Positions 35,557-47,391 of a stretch of DNA of 64,000 nt are shown here, piece after piece. The notes below the pieces were generated by a model. It was not told the origin of the DNA. It saw only the letters and a list, made by a program, of their open reading frames with translations, and made no database searches. Position 1 is the stretch's first letter. Each line of letters begins with the position of its first letter. The translations under genes and the position numbers were made by a program. The stretch comes from Xylona heveae TC161 (Eukaryota > Ascomycota > Xylonomycetes > Xylonales > Xylonaceae): the NCBI RefSeq assembly GCF_001619985.1, contig NW_017264199.1:1302001-1366000 (forward strand), read 5' to 3'.

Positions 35557-36039
35557 GCGGATTTGGACTTGGACTTGGATTGGTCACATGCTGTTTGCTG
35601 TTTTTTGTTTGCTTTTTTCTGTGTGAACTTTGACTCTGAGTTTTGGGTTTTGAATACTATTATTACATTATGTCATTGACTCACTATCCAGACCCATGTA
35701 TGATGTTTCATAAAGAGTTACAGCTTACAACTTACAGCTTACAAAAGTCTGATCCTACAACCTACAACCTCCAAAGTTCAAACAAACAGGCCTACAAACT
35801 ACGAAATACGGGCTATACAACAGGCCACGGCCCACGGCCAACTCCTTGAAACTAAAATCAAACGGACATGATACATGTCACATGTCGACTACGGATCTAC
35901 TCAGCTACAGAAATAGTTAATAATGTGTTACAGAGCTTAAACATACCACTTTTTGACGTTTCGACGTTTCGACTATCCAACGGACTACAGACACAGTCTA
36001 CGGGACATGTCACATGTCACATAGGATGATATGGATATG

Positions 36040-36104
36040 CAGAGTCAGAGTCAGAGTCAGAGTCAGAGTCAGAGTCAGAGTCAGAGTCAGAGTCAGAGAG
36101 TCAG
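36040..36104. repeat. (CAGAGT)n hexanucleotide microsatellite
   Basis: About ten near-perfect copies of the hexamer GAGTCA/CAGAGT, with the last unit disturbed. Confidence 0.9.
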
Positions 36105-36630
36105 AAACATGTCAAGTTACAAGTTACAATGATCAAACGGGTTACAGATTACAGTCTACAGTCTACGGGACATGGAGGATTGTCAGTGCCTCAGAGACTC
36201 AGGTAGATCCAGAGCAAGATCCAGAGCCAAGTCTCTTACAAGCTGAAACGCAGAAAACTGGAATGCCAAAAGGTAAAACGCAACAGATGTATTGATGTAT
36301 TGCGTATAGAGCATGCCACATACCGTGTAGATATTGCGTATATATAAGAGGTCCTTTGTAGAGTACATATTTCTATATTCTACATTTCTATATTTCCACG
36401 CCGACTAGAATTACTACAGTCTACAGCTTACAGTCTACACATCAGATATCAGACAGTGTCACAGTACAGTTCAGAGTCTCAAACAGATACAATACGCGCA
36501 ACTTCAATTGACCGTCCACCGTCCACCGTCGACTGTCCAGCAGCAAAAGCCAAAGGCAGATACAGATACAGAACGGACGATAGGAAGACTTGAATATAAA
36601 AAAGAGAAAAGATACGAAACCCCCTAAAAA

Positions 36631-36682
<52 letters not shown>

Positions 36683-36684
36683 AA
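36631..36684. repeat. (AAAG)n microsatellite
   Basis: About 13 perfect tetramer copies, purine-only on the plus strand. Confidence 0.9.
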
Positions 36685-38020
36685 AGACTAGAGGTACGTT
36701 ATACTGTATACTGTATACAGCATGCTTTACCTTCCCTCTACCCTCAATCATCTTGTACACCTTGGTCCTTTGATTCTTTGAAACACGCTCTCCAGACTCC
36801 AGTACTACATAACTGCATTTATATCCATATCCATATCTATATCCACATCTGTATTGAATATTGATGGAGATTGAATCATGGATGATGGACCTGATACTCT
36901 ATGCCAAACGTGGCGCGGTATAAAAACAACAACAACAAGTTGAACGTTCCTTCATGTGCAATAATGCAACAGTGCAACAGTGCAACAGTGCTGCAGTGCT
37001 GTGTGCATATTTGCACATGTGTCCTGGCTCTTTTTTATTCTCTCCTCGTTTTTCTTTGTACTCCCTAATCACACTTCGCTCCTTTTCACACAGACTTTGA
37101 GACTCAGAAAATCGAACAATGAGAAATATGAAACCTGACGCTGACCACTGATACGCAGATACCTAGGTTACCAGGTAGACTATAGTCCCGTAGGACCTTA
37201 GTGCCGTAATAGGTCTACAGTCTACTGAACAGAGAAGAACCCGGTCGTGTAACAACTAACGGTGCTAATCAGATTTTGTCTTTCTTTTTTTCAATTCATA
37301 GATCTGAACTCACAGGGTGTCAGGACTCTAGAGCACAACTCCCGGAAAAGAACCTGGAGAGAACCTGGAGAGGAATCCAGGATCAATCTGCTCGCCAGCA
37401 GCGCAGCTCGATCGTACGTTTATTTTCCTTGACTCCTTGAGGTTTGACGGGCCACGGGCCACGGCGGACGTCATCATCTTGAGCTTTGAGCCTTGAGTCT
37501 TGGCAGCTTAAGATTCGAGGACTTGAGAGGTTGAGGACTTGTGAAGCTGAGATTCTAACGGAACTCTGAGTTCGAGCTGTAAAGGCTTCAAACGCTGAGA
37601 CTTGGGATCTAAAGTCTGAAGCAGCGGAGCCTCGTCCTCGGATACTAGGACTCTAGAGTTCCGAAAAAGAAGCTGAAGCACGGCTGCAACTTGCAAGGTA
37701 CTGTCTCTCCCCCTCGTACTGTGGACCTGGCAAAAGATTCAAGAAACGAGTCCTGACTCCTGACTCCTGAGTTTGAGTCTTGAGAATCGTGGGTCTTGAG
37801 TCCTGACAACAACAAAGACAAAAAGCAAAAGACTAACGCATCTAGAGCTCTAGACAGAGTCCCATCACGATTTCAGACTCCTCTGATCTTGAATCCTGAC
37901 AAGACTCCGAGACCAACCATCCTTTCCAAACGCAAACCTTCAAGAATCGAGAGCACCTAACAGCAACATTCCAAATACCAACGGAGCAATTCAATCCAAA
38001 ATCCAAAACCAACATTCAAA

Positions 38021-39280
38021 ATGAGTGAAACCTTCCTCGACCACGCCGGCGTCAAGCGCGCGCTGGACGACATCTCTGCGTACGCCACCGAATTCGAGAC
38101 ACTTTCCTTCTGGAGCACGCTCTTGCCGCTCTACTTTTCTAGTAGCGCGTACAAGCTCGAAGTTTTCTTCGAGTCCGAGTTTGAGACCGAGACTCAGTTC
38201 CATTCTCGTCAGTCTCGGTCCCAGCATCTCGGCATCAGAGTAATTGCCATTGGCAATAACGGCCGCCACGTCAGCCCTGCTGCCCATGCTGCTCACGCTG
38301 CGTCTTTTGTCCCCACTGCTTACCATCAACCGGGCATGAGAATTATTCATGGGACGGAAGCTGGCACTATCGGCGTCGTGAGCAATGGCGGTATCATTCA
38401 GTCCATCACGTTTCTGCCGCTGCCGATTCCGCCGCTTCGGTCGACTGCGCCGACTGCACCGACTGCCACTCGTTCTTTTCCTTTGACTGGAGACGCTACC
38501 AGTGGCAGCATCGTCACCGACTCTCGCGTGGTCTTGACTATCATTTGCAAGGCGGGCAACTGGGCCAGAGACCTCGAGGTCTTTGGCGGCGCAGCGGATC
38601 CAGCTGATGACGGTGACGGTGATCTTGATAGCTTCAGTAATCTCAATATCGAAGAAACCCGTGCCGACCTTTTTGACAATGGCGGCGGAGTGCGCATTAA
38701 TGCGGATAAAGACGGCGATGATGCCAACGGGAACTCCAACGGGAACCTCAACGGCATCTCTAACTCCGACTCCAATACCAACAATCAACAAAACGAAAAC
38801 AACGGCACCAACGGCATCAATGGTACCAACGGTTTCAGTGATGACGATGATAGTAACGACAACGACGACGGCATTCTCAACCAAGTGACTCACCTCGTCG
38901 CCACGAACCGCAACGTCGATGGCAACATGTGGGCCATCGTGGCCACTGGCGGGTCTGCCACCGTCTTGTTCATCAGCGGCGAGGACGTCGGGCTCGTTGC
39001 CGATCGTCTGCAGTTCCGGCCCGGTCGAGTTGCGCCGCCGCCACCATTTGCCTTTGGTCACCCCCGTCTTGCTGCTACTGGAATTGCTGCTCCTGGGCTG
39101 TTTGGGAACTTCTGGGCGCGAGTCGCGGATACTACCAACGCCGACTACGCGGATACAGAATATGGAATTGACGTGGAGCGCATGGAAGAACTCTTTACGG
39201 AGATTATTGAACACCCGCGCGGCCCGCCGCTGGGAACGACCTATGTCTCTGCGACGCAGCGACAGGGCGGGATGGAGTAG
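38021..39280 (+). CDS. Unrecognised 419-residue protein with Asn/Gly/Asp-rich insert
   Basis: A single open frame from ATG 38021 to TAG 39280, with no family I recognise. The N-terminal part (about 1-210) and the C-terminal part (about 300-419) look ordered: SAYKLEVFFESEFETET, LGIRVIAIGNNG, ITFLPLPIPPLRS, VVLTIICKAGNWARDLEVF, then MWAIVATGGSATVLFISG and IDVERMEELFTEIIEHP. They are separated by a hydrophilic spacer of about 75 residues dominated by N, G, D and S. Alternating beta-like hydrophobic stretches suggest one globular fold with a disordered insert. No signal peptide or membrane helix. The opposite strand is open for 407 codons across the same interval, probably a codon-use shadow. The frame, size and composition support a real gene; function is unknown. 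Confidence 0.65.
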   Translation: MSETFLDHAGVKRALDDISAYATEFETLSFWSTLLPLYFSSSAYKLEVFFESEFETETQFHSRQSRSQHLGIRVIAIGNNGRHVSPAAHAAHAASFVPTAYHQPGMRIIHGTEAGTIGVVSNGGIIQSITFLPLPIPPLRSTAPTAPTATRSFPLTGDATSGSIVTDSRVVLTIICKAGNWARDLEVFGGAADPADDGDGDLDSFSNLNIEETRADLFDNGGGVRINADKDGDDANGNSNGNLNGISNSDSNTNNQQNENNGTNGINGTNGFSDDDDSNDNDDGILNQVTHLVATNRNVDGNMWAIVATGGSATVLFISGEDVGLVADRLQFRPGRVAPPPPFAFGHPRLAATGIAAPGLFGNFWARVADTTNADYADTEYGIDVERMEELFTEIIEHPRGPPLGTTYVSATQRQGGME

Positions 39281-39867
39281 TTGTTGTTGTTGTGTGCTTT
39301 ATTTGACGTTTCAGCCCTTGGCTGTCGTCGAAAGTGCAACATGACTGAATGGTGAATCGTGAGGATTGAGGAATGATAGGGGGTCGTGGTTAGGGCAGAA
39401 GTGAGGTTCAAGTGACTGAGATCAGCAAGAACAGCGGGAAAGAGGGCGAAATAAGCTTCCTTGTGCAAGAACAAATCGAGCTTGCTGTTCCATCCAACAT
39501 CACTTGTGATGATTGAAATATCGTTTGTAGTCAGATACTTTGTATTTCACATCTCGAATTTTATTCCTCGTCTTTATTTCTCGTCTTTTGCGCTAGCTGA
39601 TAAAATCTGAAATCAAAGACGATAATTAACTGGCCGCCAAAGACTAATGATCAGCCACATGATTCTTCAGAAAATGATTAATCAATGACCGTGTATTCTT
39701 TATCCATTTATCGCAAAACCACAACCATCGTAGAACGACATGGGAGGGTTATATTTGGACTATATCAATCGACTGCACAACATCAACACCACCTACACCA
39801 CTCAACCAGGCTCATTGGGGTAACGGGAGAAAAGAAAGAAAGAGCTAAAGAGACACTAGAGACGAAA
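39281..39867. other. Convergent intergenic region
   Basis: About 590 bases holding the 3' ends of the 38021 gene and of SEC14, which point toward each other. An AT-rich stretch around 39520-39700 fits two polyadenylation regions. No gene seen. Confidence 0.6.
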
Positions 39868-41313
39868 TCACTGAGCAGCAGGCGCAGGGGCAGCGACGCC
39901 AATAGCTGCCTTCTCCTCGGTAGAGGTCTGTGCAGGCTTCCCAGAAATGTCATCGCCAGTAGGGATGGTCGTCTCGGGCTTGTTCTCAATAGCTGCCTCC
40001 TCGGTCTTCTTTTCCTGGGCCCACTTCGGAGGCTTGGCCCATTCGGGATCTTGCCAGGGGCCGAGGTCGCTGAGGGGGCAGCCGCCAGGGCAGTCGCAGG
40101 TGCCGCCAAACTGCTTGGGCAAGTTCTCCTTGGGGACCTGGCTGAGAAGCTCCGACTGGTAGCCACTGCCAAGCACAAAGATCTTCGAAACAGTGACGGG
40201 GTCGAGGAAGCTCTTGACCACGCTGAAGACGGTCGAGAAACCCCAGGGGGCGTTGATAATGTACAGCTTGCCCAGACGCTCGGGGTAGTAGTTCTGAGAG
40301 ATGCCGGAGGCTTGCTTGAGGTATGAGTAGACCGAGGGCGCCTTGGAAATACCCACGCCCTTCAAGTCCATAATGGTGCAGCATGTCTCAAGCAGGTGGC
40401 CGTGCTTGCGCGAGCATGCGGGCAGGCGCGGGTCCGCAAGCTTCTCGTACTCGACCACCAGGTTCTGCAGCATACGCTCGGCCGTCGTGATCTTGTACAT
40501 GGCGTTCAGGTCAATGTTTCCGAGCTGTTCAATGTACACTGGTCGGCCATCCTATGAAATGTTAGTTATCAAAGAAGTAAAGTCTGTTTGGGCTGAAAGG
40601 AGTTTTGTAACGGATCAAAAGTATCGGGCGTCACAGATAGAAACATTGCAAGCTCACCTTGTCTGTTTTGTGGTAGTACTGGGGGTAGTACTTGAACACT
40701 TGGGGCTTCTCGTGGTAATCAAAGGTGCGGACAAGCTCGTCGACCTTGAATTCGGCGCGCCATTTCTCAGAGTCAACGAACCTGCAACATCTGTCAGCCA
40801 CAGTCCATAAAATGTTGTAAAGTCCAGGAGGCTTTGATGGTTCCAAAAGACAACCCGACCGGAAGCACATACATTTGCTTAGCAAGCTCGACATTGAACT
40901 TCCGTGCACGCAAGAACCGCAGCTACAGAAGCTAGATGTTAGCTTTACTGTCATGTTCCCGGGCTATAAAGTATATTCTGAAGCCTATGCGGCTGAGAAA
41001 AACTCCAGACACCCAAGACGAAAGCCAACATAGATCCAGCCGCATGTCACATGGGGCACATCCACAAGGCGCTGTGTTGCCATCTCCATCCCACACAATA
41101 ACAATAACAGTAAGAGCCAAAACGCACCAGAGTCAGAGTGTCCAAGCGCTCCTTGTATCCCGCCTGCTCGAGCATTGTCCGAAGCTGGTAGACCTGCGCA
41201 TCCTGCTCGGGAGTCGTGTGGCCGGGGTGACCGCTCAGCTCGATCGGGCTGTTGGTCGGGTAGTCATAGTTGTCATACTTGGGATCCAAGGTCGGCTTCG
41301 TTTCAGTTGCCAT
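39868..41313 (-). CDS. SEC14: Phosphatidylinositol/phosphatidylcholine transfer protein Sec14
   Basis: CRAL-TRIO lipid-transfer protein that links phospholipid metabolism to Golgi secretion. Four exons in transcript order, 41313-41128, 40922-40873, 40781-40658 and 40551-39868, give 347 residues. The N-terminal CRAL-TRIO helices include [18 protein letters not shown]. The lipid-binding domain follows with [44 protein letters not shown] and [15 protein letters not shown], all close to yeast Sec14. A Pro/Glu/Ala-rich tail of about 65 residues extends beyond the yeast protein. The first intron (205 nt) separates a 62-codon first exon from a 50-base second exon, an arrangement that simple open-frame searches miss. 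Confidence 0.95.
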
Positions 41314-41933
41314 GGTGAAGATTTATATCTGCCAAACGTTCGCGGAAGCGGGAGGACACGGGAAATTTGAGAATGTGGGGCACTAGAAATATGAGATATT
41401 AAAAGATGCTAATATGGCGAGTATTGGAGGAAATGCTCCTTCCTCCTTTCACTTCTAACGAAGAGTAAAGGACAAATAGAAGGATAAGAGAAAAAAAGGA
41501 ATGAAATTAGCAGAATTGGGGGAGACAGAGAGACGATAGGAGTAGGTCAAAAGTCAAATAGCAGCAAACATCGGTGAGGGCGGCGATGGCGACTATTGGC
41601 GGGGGCCCGGTGGAGAGACCAGGGGGGAAATGCTTTACGTTGACAGCTTAGCACTGATGTTTCCTCAGTTGTCCCAATTCAGTTTAGCGTTGTATCATGA
41701 ACAGCCCCACGTGCAATGGTCAAGTGTATATACGGAGTAAACATGTGCACAACTGTCTGCCTTGTGAAGAAATGGAGCATTCCGAATGTATCTAGTAATT
41801 AAGCAAATGCGATATGCAAAATGCAAAATGGGGTGCTGTCTGATATCTTGTGATGGTGCAAATGACTAAACGTCTTTTTTTTTATGCTACAAACACCAAC
41901 GTCTCCTTTTTCCTTTGCCCTATACACCTTATT
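41314..41933. other. Intergenic region, SEC14 promoter and CWH43 3' side
   Basis: About 620 bases. A purine-rich stretch (about 41440-41540) lies upstream of SEC14, and one TACGGAGTA nonamer at 41731-41739. No gene seen. Confidence 0.6.
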
Positions 41934-44900
41934 TTACTCATAATATCTGGAGACAGTTAGTACTAGCCGTTGAAGGGACCGGACTATCAGAACGTTGATG
42001 TTGCATACCTGGGTTCATCAAAGACATGATAACGATGTCCCCGAACGCCCTCGCCGCGGAATAGACTCGGGAAACGAAGACCCGGAGACACTTGATCCTC
42101 GGGAACCACGATATCGGAGCCTTCGCTCTCACCCACGACGAATTTGCCCACCTGGAAATAAGAAGTCAGCCAAGAATTTTCCATTAAATTCTCCCAGTCT
42201 AAACTCACCTGAAGCTCTGTATCCGTAATCGTTGATCGGCTAACTCGCGCGTATCCTGTCCGTCGCAGTCCCTTGTAAAGGATATACTCACACCATCGAT
42301 CAAGGTCACTCGGATCAATGTCCTTCATATGGCTTAGCTCGCTCACGTATGTGTTATAGTTGCCCTGATGAGGCACAGTCACAAGATAGCTGAGAAGAAT
42401 CAACGGCCGAGATGACTCGCCCATCAATTGGGACAAGTACGCAGTCTGCAGACGTCGATCCTCTGGATCCTCTTCCTGGCCAGAGTGGAAGACAACAACA
42501 TCCACCATCTCCCCATACATGTCAAGCGTAGCATGGATGGCGGGAGCAAGCTCCCCAACAGGTGACGGAAGGAGGTGATGCGTCGAGTTGACAATGGGGA
42601 ACTTGGATAGGAGTGCACAGCCCCAAGTGTGCTTGTCGGGTCCAGGGCCGTAATCCACGTACATGCCAAGATCTTCAGCCAAGTATTGGGTAAAGTCTCG
42701 GTTTCCCATGATGATTCGTTGCAAGTCGGTCTCCAAGAATCCAACAACGTCCAGTTCCATTTCCTTGACTAGGTCCCGGATACGTCGCTCCGCCGTCCAC
42801 ATATCATTGTCCAAAGAGAAATGTATGGTCCAGATTCCTGCTGTCACGAGCTTTTCGTCCTTGTGGTACGGCGTGTAGTCGTATGAGGGAAAACGAAGAT
42901 AAGCAACCGATGCTGAAAGGAGCTGCAAAGCTAGCAAAACATAGAGGTAGTATGACCGCTGTTTGCGCGGTATCGTCTGTGGGGGCTTGCTGAAGGCCTT
43001 TGAGCGGGAGCTGGATGGCGCCAGCGCAGAATAAACACCAGCGCCAATAAAGAGCATCATTGCAGTCACGACCCAGTCGGTGTGTTCTCGCATAAGCGGA
43101 CCACCAGGAACAAAGGCGTATGCCACAACCCACACGTGAGCCAAAACCATGATGTTGTAAATCAAAAATCCTAGACCGAATGTGGTTCCAGGCGAATGCC
43201 TAACGGCGGAAATGATCAAGCTGGGAGTAACGGCCATGACATAGATTGCAAGCACAAATCCTCCGTAGTAACCGAACCAATTATCATAAGCAGTCAGGAT
43301 CGCTGCGCCGATCGCTCCAATACCGAAGAACGTCCAGCTTCGAGAAAACCCATCATAGAAGAGACCGATCAATAGACCGAGTCCCATGGCAAGAATGGTA
43401 TAAGCTCCATGAGGCACGGCAAGAGGTCCGCGCACAGGATAACCCTCCCAGACCCACAAAATCATGGTGCTAGAATCGGAGAGGAGTGAGTGCAGCGCAA
43501 AGAAGGAGCCCGCAAGGCCCAACGCTGCCAAGGTTGGTGACCCCTTCACCTGTTTCTCGGTCGTTGGGAGCTCAATACCATTGCCCAGCGGCCGACGGGT
43601 AGATCGTATAACGGCGAGGACGGCGAGGACGAATCCGAGCTTATTCCAGCCGCCATTTCCAGCATGCAAGGTCGGCCAAATAGGATTATTCGTCCAGAAA
43701 GCAAACTTCGCGACACTAGAGGCAATCAAACCAATGCTCCAGGCACAAATTCGAGCCTCGAGCCTTGCTGGCTGTGAGCGCTCAGCGTACCATGTCGCTG
43801 CCCAAGCAAGGCAGGAAGTCGCTACACCAAATCCGACTGCAAAAAGTCTGAACTCTGGTTTTACGACAAGAAATGCTAAAAGACCGGTAAGGGAAATCAG
43901 ATGGACAGTTCGAATATTGCGGATGACCAGCGATCGGAGAGGGCGGATTCCTAGCAAAAAGGGAGAGGCAGTGCTCATGACAAAGGCTTCATAGCCCGAA
44001 ATTCCCATATGCCACAGTGGAAAGTCTGTTCGTCAGCTTGAAGTGTCCATTTGGAGATTACTGGCCAACATACACCACACGAGCAGTCCGAGCGAGGTCA
44101 ACATGGACCAAAACACATACTATAATCGCTGGTTAGAAGCTATTCAAGTAATAGAACGTTTGGTCCTTACACCGTTGAAGGCGTCGGCAATTGCATCGAA
44201 TGCCTCCGCCCAGAGGAAACCTTTTCCAAAGACTTGACCAACAGGCTTGTCTTTCCTAAAGAACAAATGAAAGAATTGCTTTAACACATGACCATTGCAA
44301 TTTCAATAAGAGGAAATGACATACTCTTTTTCGAGAAAAGTATCCGCAACGGCTTGTTTATATCTGCCAAAAGAAAAAGTCAAGGCCCGCTCTAGAGATT
44401 GTATTTCTCTATATGATACAGTTCTCCAGGAAACATCTAACTACTTGGGAAGCCACGGCACGTACGCTCTGCTTGTTCCCTTGACATCCTTGACTATCAA
44501 CTCGAATCCTTCAAAGTCGAGGGCAGTGACTGCGTCAAAAGCAACATCGAACAAGATCAACGACCACTCAAAAAAGGCGTAGGTCGTGTACGCTGTAACA
44601 AATGTCAGTACTTGTAAAATCCAGCCTCTGGTAATTGTATCATACCTCCGGGCACTTTGTGGACCTTATGTTGAATGAAATAGTAGATGAGCGGCACCAA
44701 AGTACCAAAGAACAAGGATGCCAGAATCTTCCTGTATTTAACAGCCTTCGGGTTGTTCGGACTAAGGGCCAGGCATCCGAGAGTCCATGGCAATGTCGCG
44801 ACAAGGTAGGAAATCATGAATATGTCGTGCCAGTCGTGATCGTCCGTAGACGTAATGTACGTCCAGCCACCACAGGTGAGAGTGCGAAAAATTCCAGTCC

Positions 44901-45520
44901 AGAATATGACTTTGGGCAGAGTTGAATTCGGGCGGGCCGTCAAGAGATACCATAAAAAGACCAGGCCAAACCGAGCGCCTGCCAAGTCGTTAGTCATTAC
45001 ATCCCCGGCGTAACTGAGCCCATTTAGATGTATTACCAGAAGTGATGGCAATGAATATTTGGAAGACAGAACGTTCAGGATATCTGTCTCCGATTGTTGC
45101 GGACACGGAGGGAAACCATTCTTCGGGATAACCCTTGACCAACGATGTCAGTAAAAACTTCAGAGATAACTCGAGCTGAGAAATTCACAACTCACGTAAT
45201 GCTCATTCTGAACAATTTTGTGATAATGAAGTGACCTAGACATCATTTAATCCCTAAGTTCTAATATCCGCTTCGGCAAGATGGTCGTACACTCCAGTGA
45301 TCAATGCGCCAATAAATGCAGCTGCAAACAATGGTTCAGTCGATTATTTGGAACTGCAGGTATAGATGACTGCGTACCGTAGGCAAAAAATGTATGCGCC
45401 CATGCAATCCAGCTTCCGGAAAACTAGGCAGTGACGGTCAGAGCGGTGCGTGGCCATTCAATTGACGCTTAGGAAACATACAGCCACGACCACATCCCCG
45501 TCTTTGTATCGAGGGGCCAT
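41934..45520 (-). CDS. CWH43: GPI-anchor lipid remodelling protein Cwh43
   Basis: ER/Golgi membrane protein that helps replace diacylglycerol by ceramide in GPI anchors. Thirteen phase-consistent exons, in transcript order 45520-45482, 45423-45378, 45321-45291, 45235-45196, 45133-45037, 44978-44646, 44592-44466, 44363-44325, 44255-44171, 44119-44062, 44025-42209, 42151-42009 and 41946-41934, give 955 residues, matching yeast Cwh43 (about 950). The N-terminal third is a PGAP2/FRAG1-like domain ([20 protein letters not shown]). Next come many membrane helices ([14 protein letters not shown]), then a soluble endonuclease/phosphatase-like C-terminal domain ending [19 protein letters not shown]. 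Oddities: exon 13 is 13 nt, the intron at 44026-44061 is only 36 nt, and the intron at 42152-42208 is a stop-free multiple of three. The 36-nt intron is the least certain join. Confidence 0.92.
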
Positions 45521-45898
45521 TGTGAGGGCACCAACTGATAAATATCACACAATCAAGCCTCCTTCTTCATAAGTGGTAAGGGAAAAGAAAAAAAAAACAA
45601 TTAGAAGAGTAATCAAAACGAATGTCAGAATTAACAGGAAGCAGCGCGGTCAATGACCTTTTAGGTGAGCTGTCCCCTAATTCCCAAGGCGTTCAGGGTC
45701 GAGCTTGAGGACTGACAAACTAGTTACCCTCTTCGGTCCCCCATCATTCCGTGTCGGATTCGTCCCACGCCGAGGGAAACTTTACGCGAGCGGTCAAACT
45801 CCGCCAAAGACCGACATAATTATTTCACCCCAGCTTTATTTTTCTGCCGTGGTGCCAATTATCTGTCCATCAGATCGTTCCCTCAACATTTGACCACC
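45521..45898. promoter_or_regulatory. Divergent promoter region, CWH43 / UTP6
   Basis: The 378 bases between the two starts must carry both promoters. An A-rich tract lies near 45580-45600. No further element is clear. Confidence 0.5.
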
Positions 45899-47319
45899 AT
45901 GGCAGGCGCAAGTGATAAGGCACGCTTCTATCTAGAGCAATCGGTTCCAGAGCTTCAGGAACTCGAGCGCAAGCAAATTTTTTCAAAGGTCCGCAAGCCC
46001 TTTGCAAAGGCTGAATAGAGTATACGACTAATGATCTTACCATCTTCAAGACCGAAATTACTGCCATCACCAAGAAGCGCTCCGACTTTGAGCACAAGTT
46101 GAATGCGCGTGGCTCATATCCAGCCGACTACGCCCGCTATGCAGAATATGAGATGAACCTTGAGGCATTACGACGAAAGCGGATCAAGCGACTAGGAATC
46201 AAGGGAGCCACAAAGCATGTCGGTCAGCGACGGATTTTTTTCATCCTCGATCGCGCGACACGAAAATTTCACGGCGATGTTGGGCTGTGGATGCAGTACA
46301 TTGAATACGCAAAGAAGGAGAAGTCGTACAAGAAGCTCTCACAGATTTTGAGCAGCGTCCTACGAATGCACCCAACGAAACCAGAACTGTGGCTTTATGC
46401 TGCGCAATCCGCCATTGACCTAGAAGCCGACATGACGGCTGCTCGCGGATATATGCAACGAGGACTACGATTCTGCAAAAATTCAAAAACGCTATGGCTC
46501 GAATATGCAAAGTTGGAGATGATTTACATTGCCAAGATTGCGGCTAGGCGAACTATTTTAGGTCTGGACCAAGAACTGCAAAGAAAAGCAGAGGGGCCAT
46601 CGCTCGATGACCATGATGCCGACATGCTGGCTTTGCCCGAGATCACGGCGGAAGATATTGATCCAAGCCTTCGAAAAGACAACGACTTGGACCAATTGGC
46701 TCGTCAAAATCTGGAATCAATGCCTGCCTTCACAGGAGCGATCCCTATGGCCGTTTTCGACACCGGTATGAAGCAGTTCCAGGATGACGATACCGTCGGT
46801 GAAATGTTCTTCAACATGTTTGCCGAGTTCGAGAAGCTGCCTTGCCTACCTACGATTCTCCAGCACGTTGTCGACAGGATGCTTGCGCACACACCCTTGA
46901 GCCCCTCCACTCTCACTTGCTACTGCAGGCAACCCATTGTCGGCGTGGATGTCGTTTCCGCCGATTTTCCGGCCGCTCTCGGCGTGTCTATTGAGAGGTT
47001 ACGAGAGGCGTCACCCAAGGCAACAAACCAGGCGCGGTTTGCCGAGAAGTCCCTGGGCTGGCTTCTACCTCCTCTGGCTGTTGAAGAACTCGACACCAAC
47101 ATCCGGAAGGTTATCGCGGTTGTGGTTCGCCAAAGCATCAGATCCATCGGAGGCGAAGGTGCTGAGCTGAATGCCGAAAAGGTTGCAGCTCTGGGCGACA
47201 AGTTACATGGAGCAGGACTCCAGGAAGATGCGATGCGGCTGTTGTCAAAGGGAATTGAACTGTACGGTTCACATGATGGACTGCTGGCGATACAGGACAA
47301 AATCCAGCAGAGCCAATAG
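45899..47319 (+). CDS. UTP6: U3 snoRNA-associated protein Utp6
   Basis: Component of the small-subunit processome that processes 18S pre-rRNA in the nucleolus. Two exons, 45899-45988 and 46051-47319, give 452 residues, the usual size. The first exon codes MAGASDKARFYLEQSVPELQ, the conserved N terminus, and joins in phase to TEITAITKKRSDFEHKL. HAT (half-a-TPR) repeats follow: RATRKFHGDVGLWMQYIEYA, then PTKPELWLYAAQSAIDLEAD and NSKTLWLEYAKLEMIYIAK. The donor of the single intron is the unusual GTCCGC, though a CTAAT branch site and TTCAAG acceptor are present. The gene converges with the GGQ hydrolase gene, leaving only 72 bases between the stops. Confidence 0.93.
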
Positions 47320-47391
47320 CTCTGCGCCAAAGCCAAAACCTGTCTCTCCCTTTTTCGCTCGGCGTTGGTGTAGCATAGGGTATCTTTCTTT

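Larger units (their letters stand above)
34880..38020. other. 3.1-kb microsatellite-rich intergenic region
   Basis: G-rich then T-rich sequence follows MIS14. Three microsatellites lie at 35499-35556, 36040-36104 and 36631-36684 (listed separately). Between and after them the sequence is built of short imperfect echoes such as ACAGTCTAC, TACAGCTTACA, GACTCCTGACTC and CTTGAG, down to the next start codon. No coding frame is credible. Confidence 0.65.

Noticed and set aside
37991-39214. 407-codon open frame on the minus strand opposite the 38021 gene
   Set aside because: It mirrors the sense gene almost exactly, its protein is composed of patterned V/D/E-rich text expected from complementing GNN/NNC codons, and it lacks a fungal-looking start context. 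Treated as a shadow.
42152-42208. Treating the 57-base CWH43 segment as exon
   Set aside because: It interrupts a block conserved in yeast Cwh43 and has full splice signals; kept as an intron, with retention noted as a possibility.
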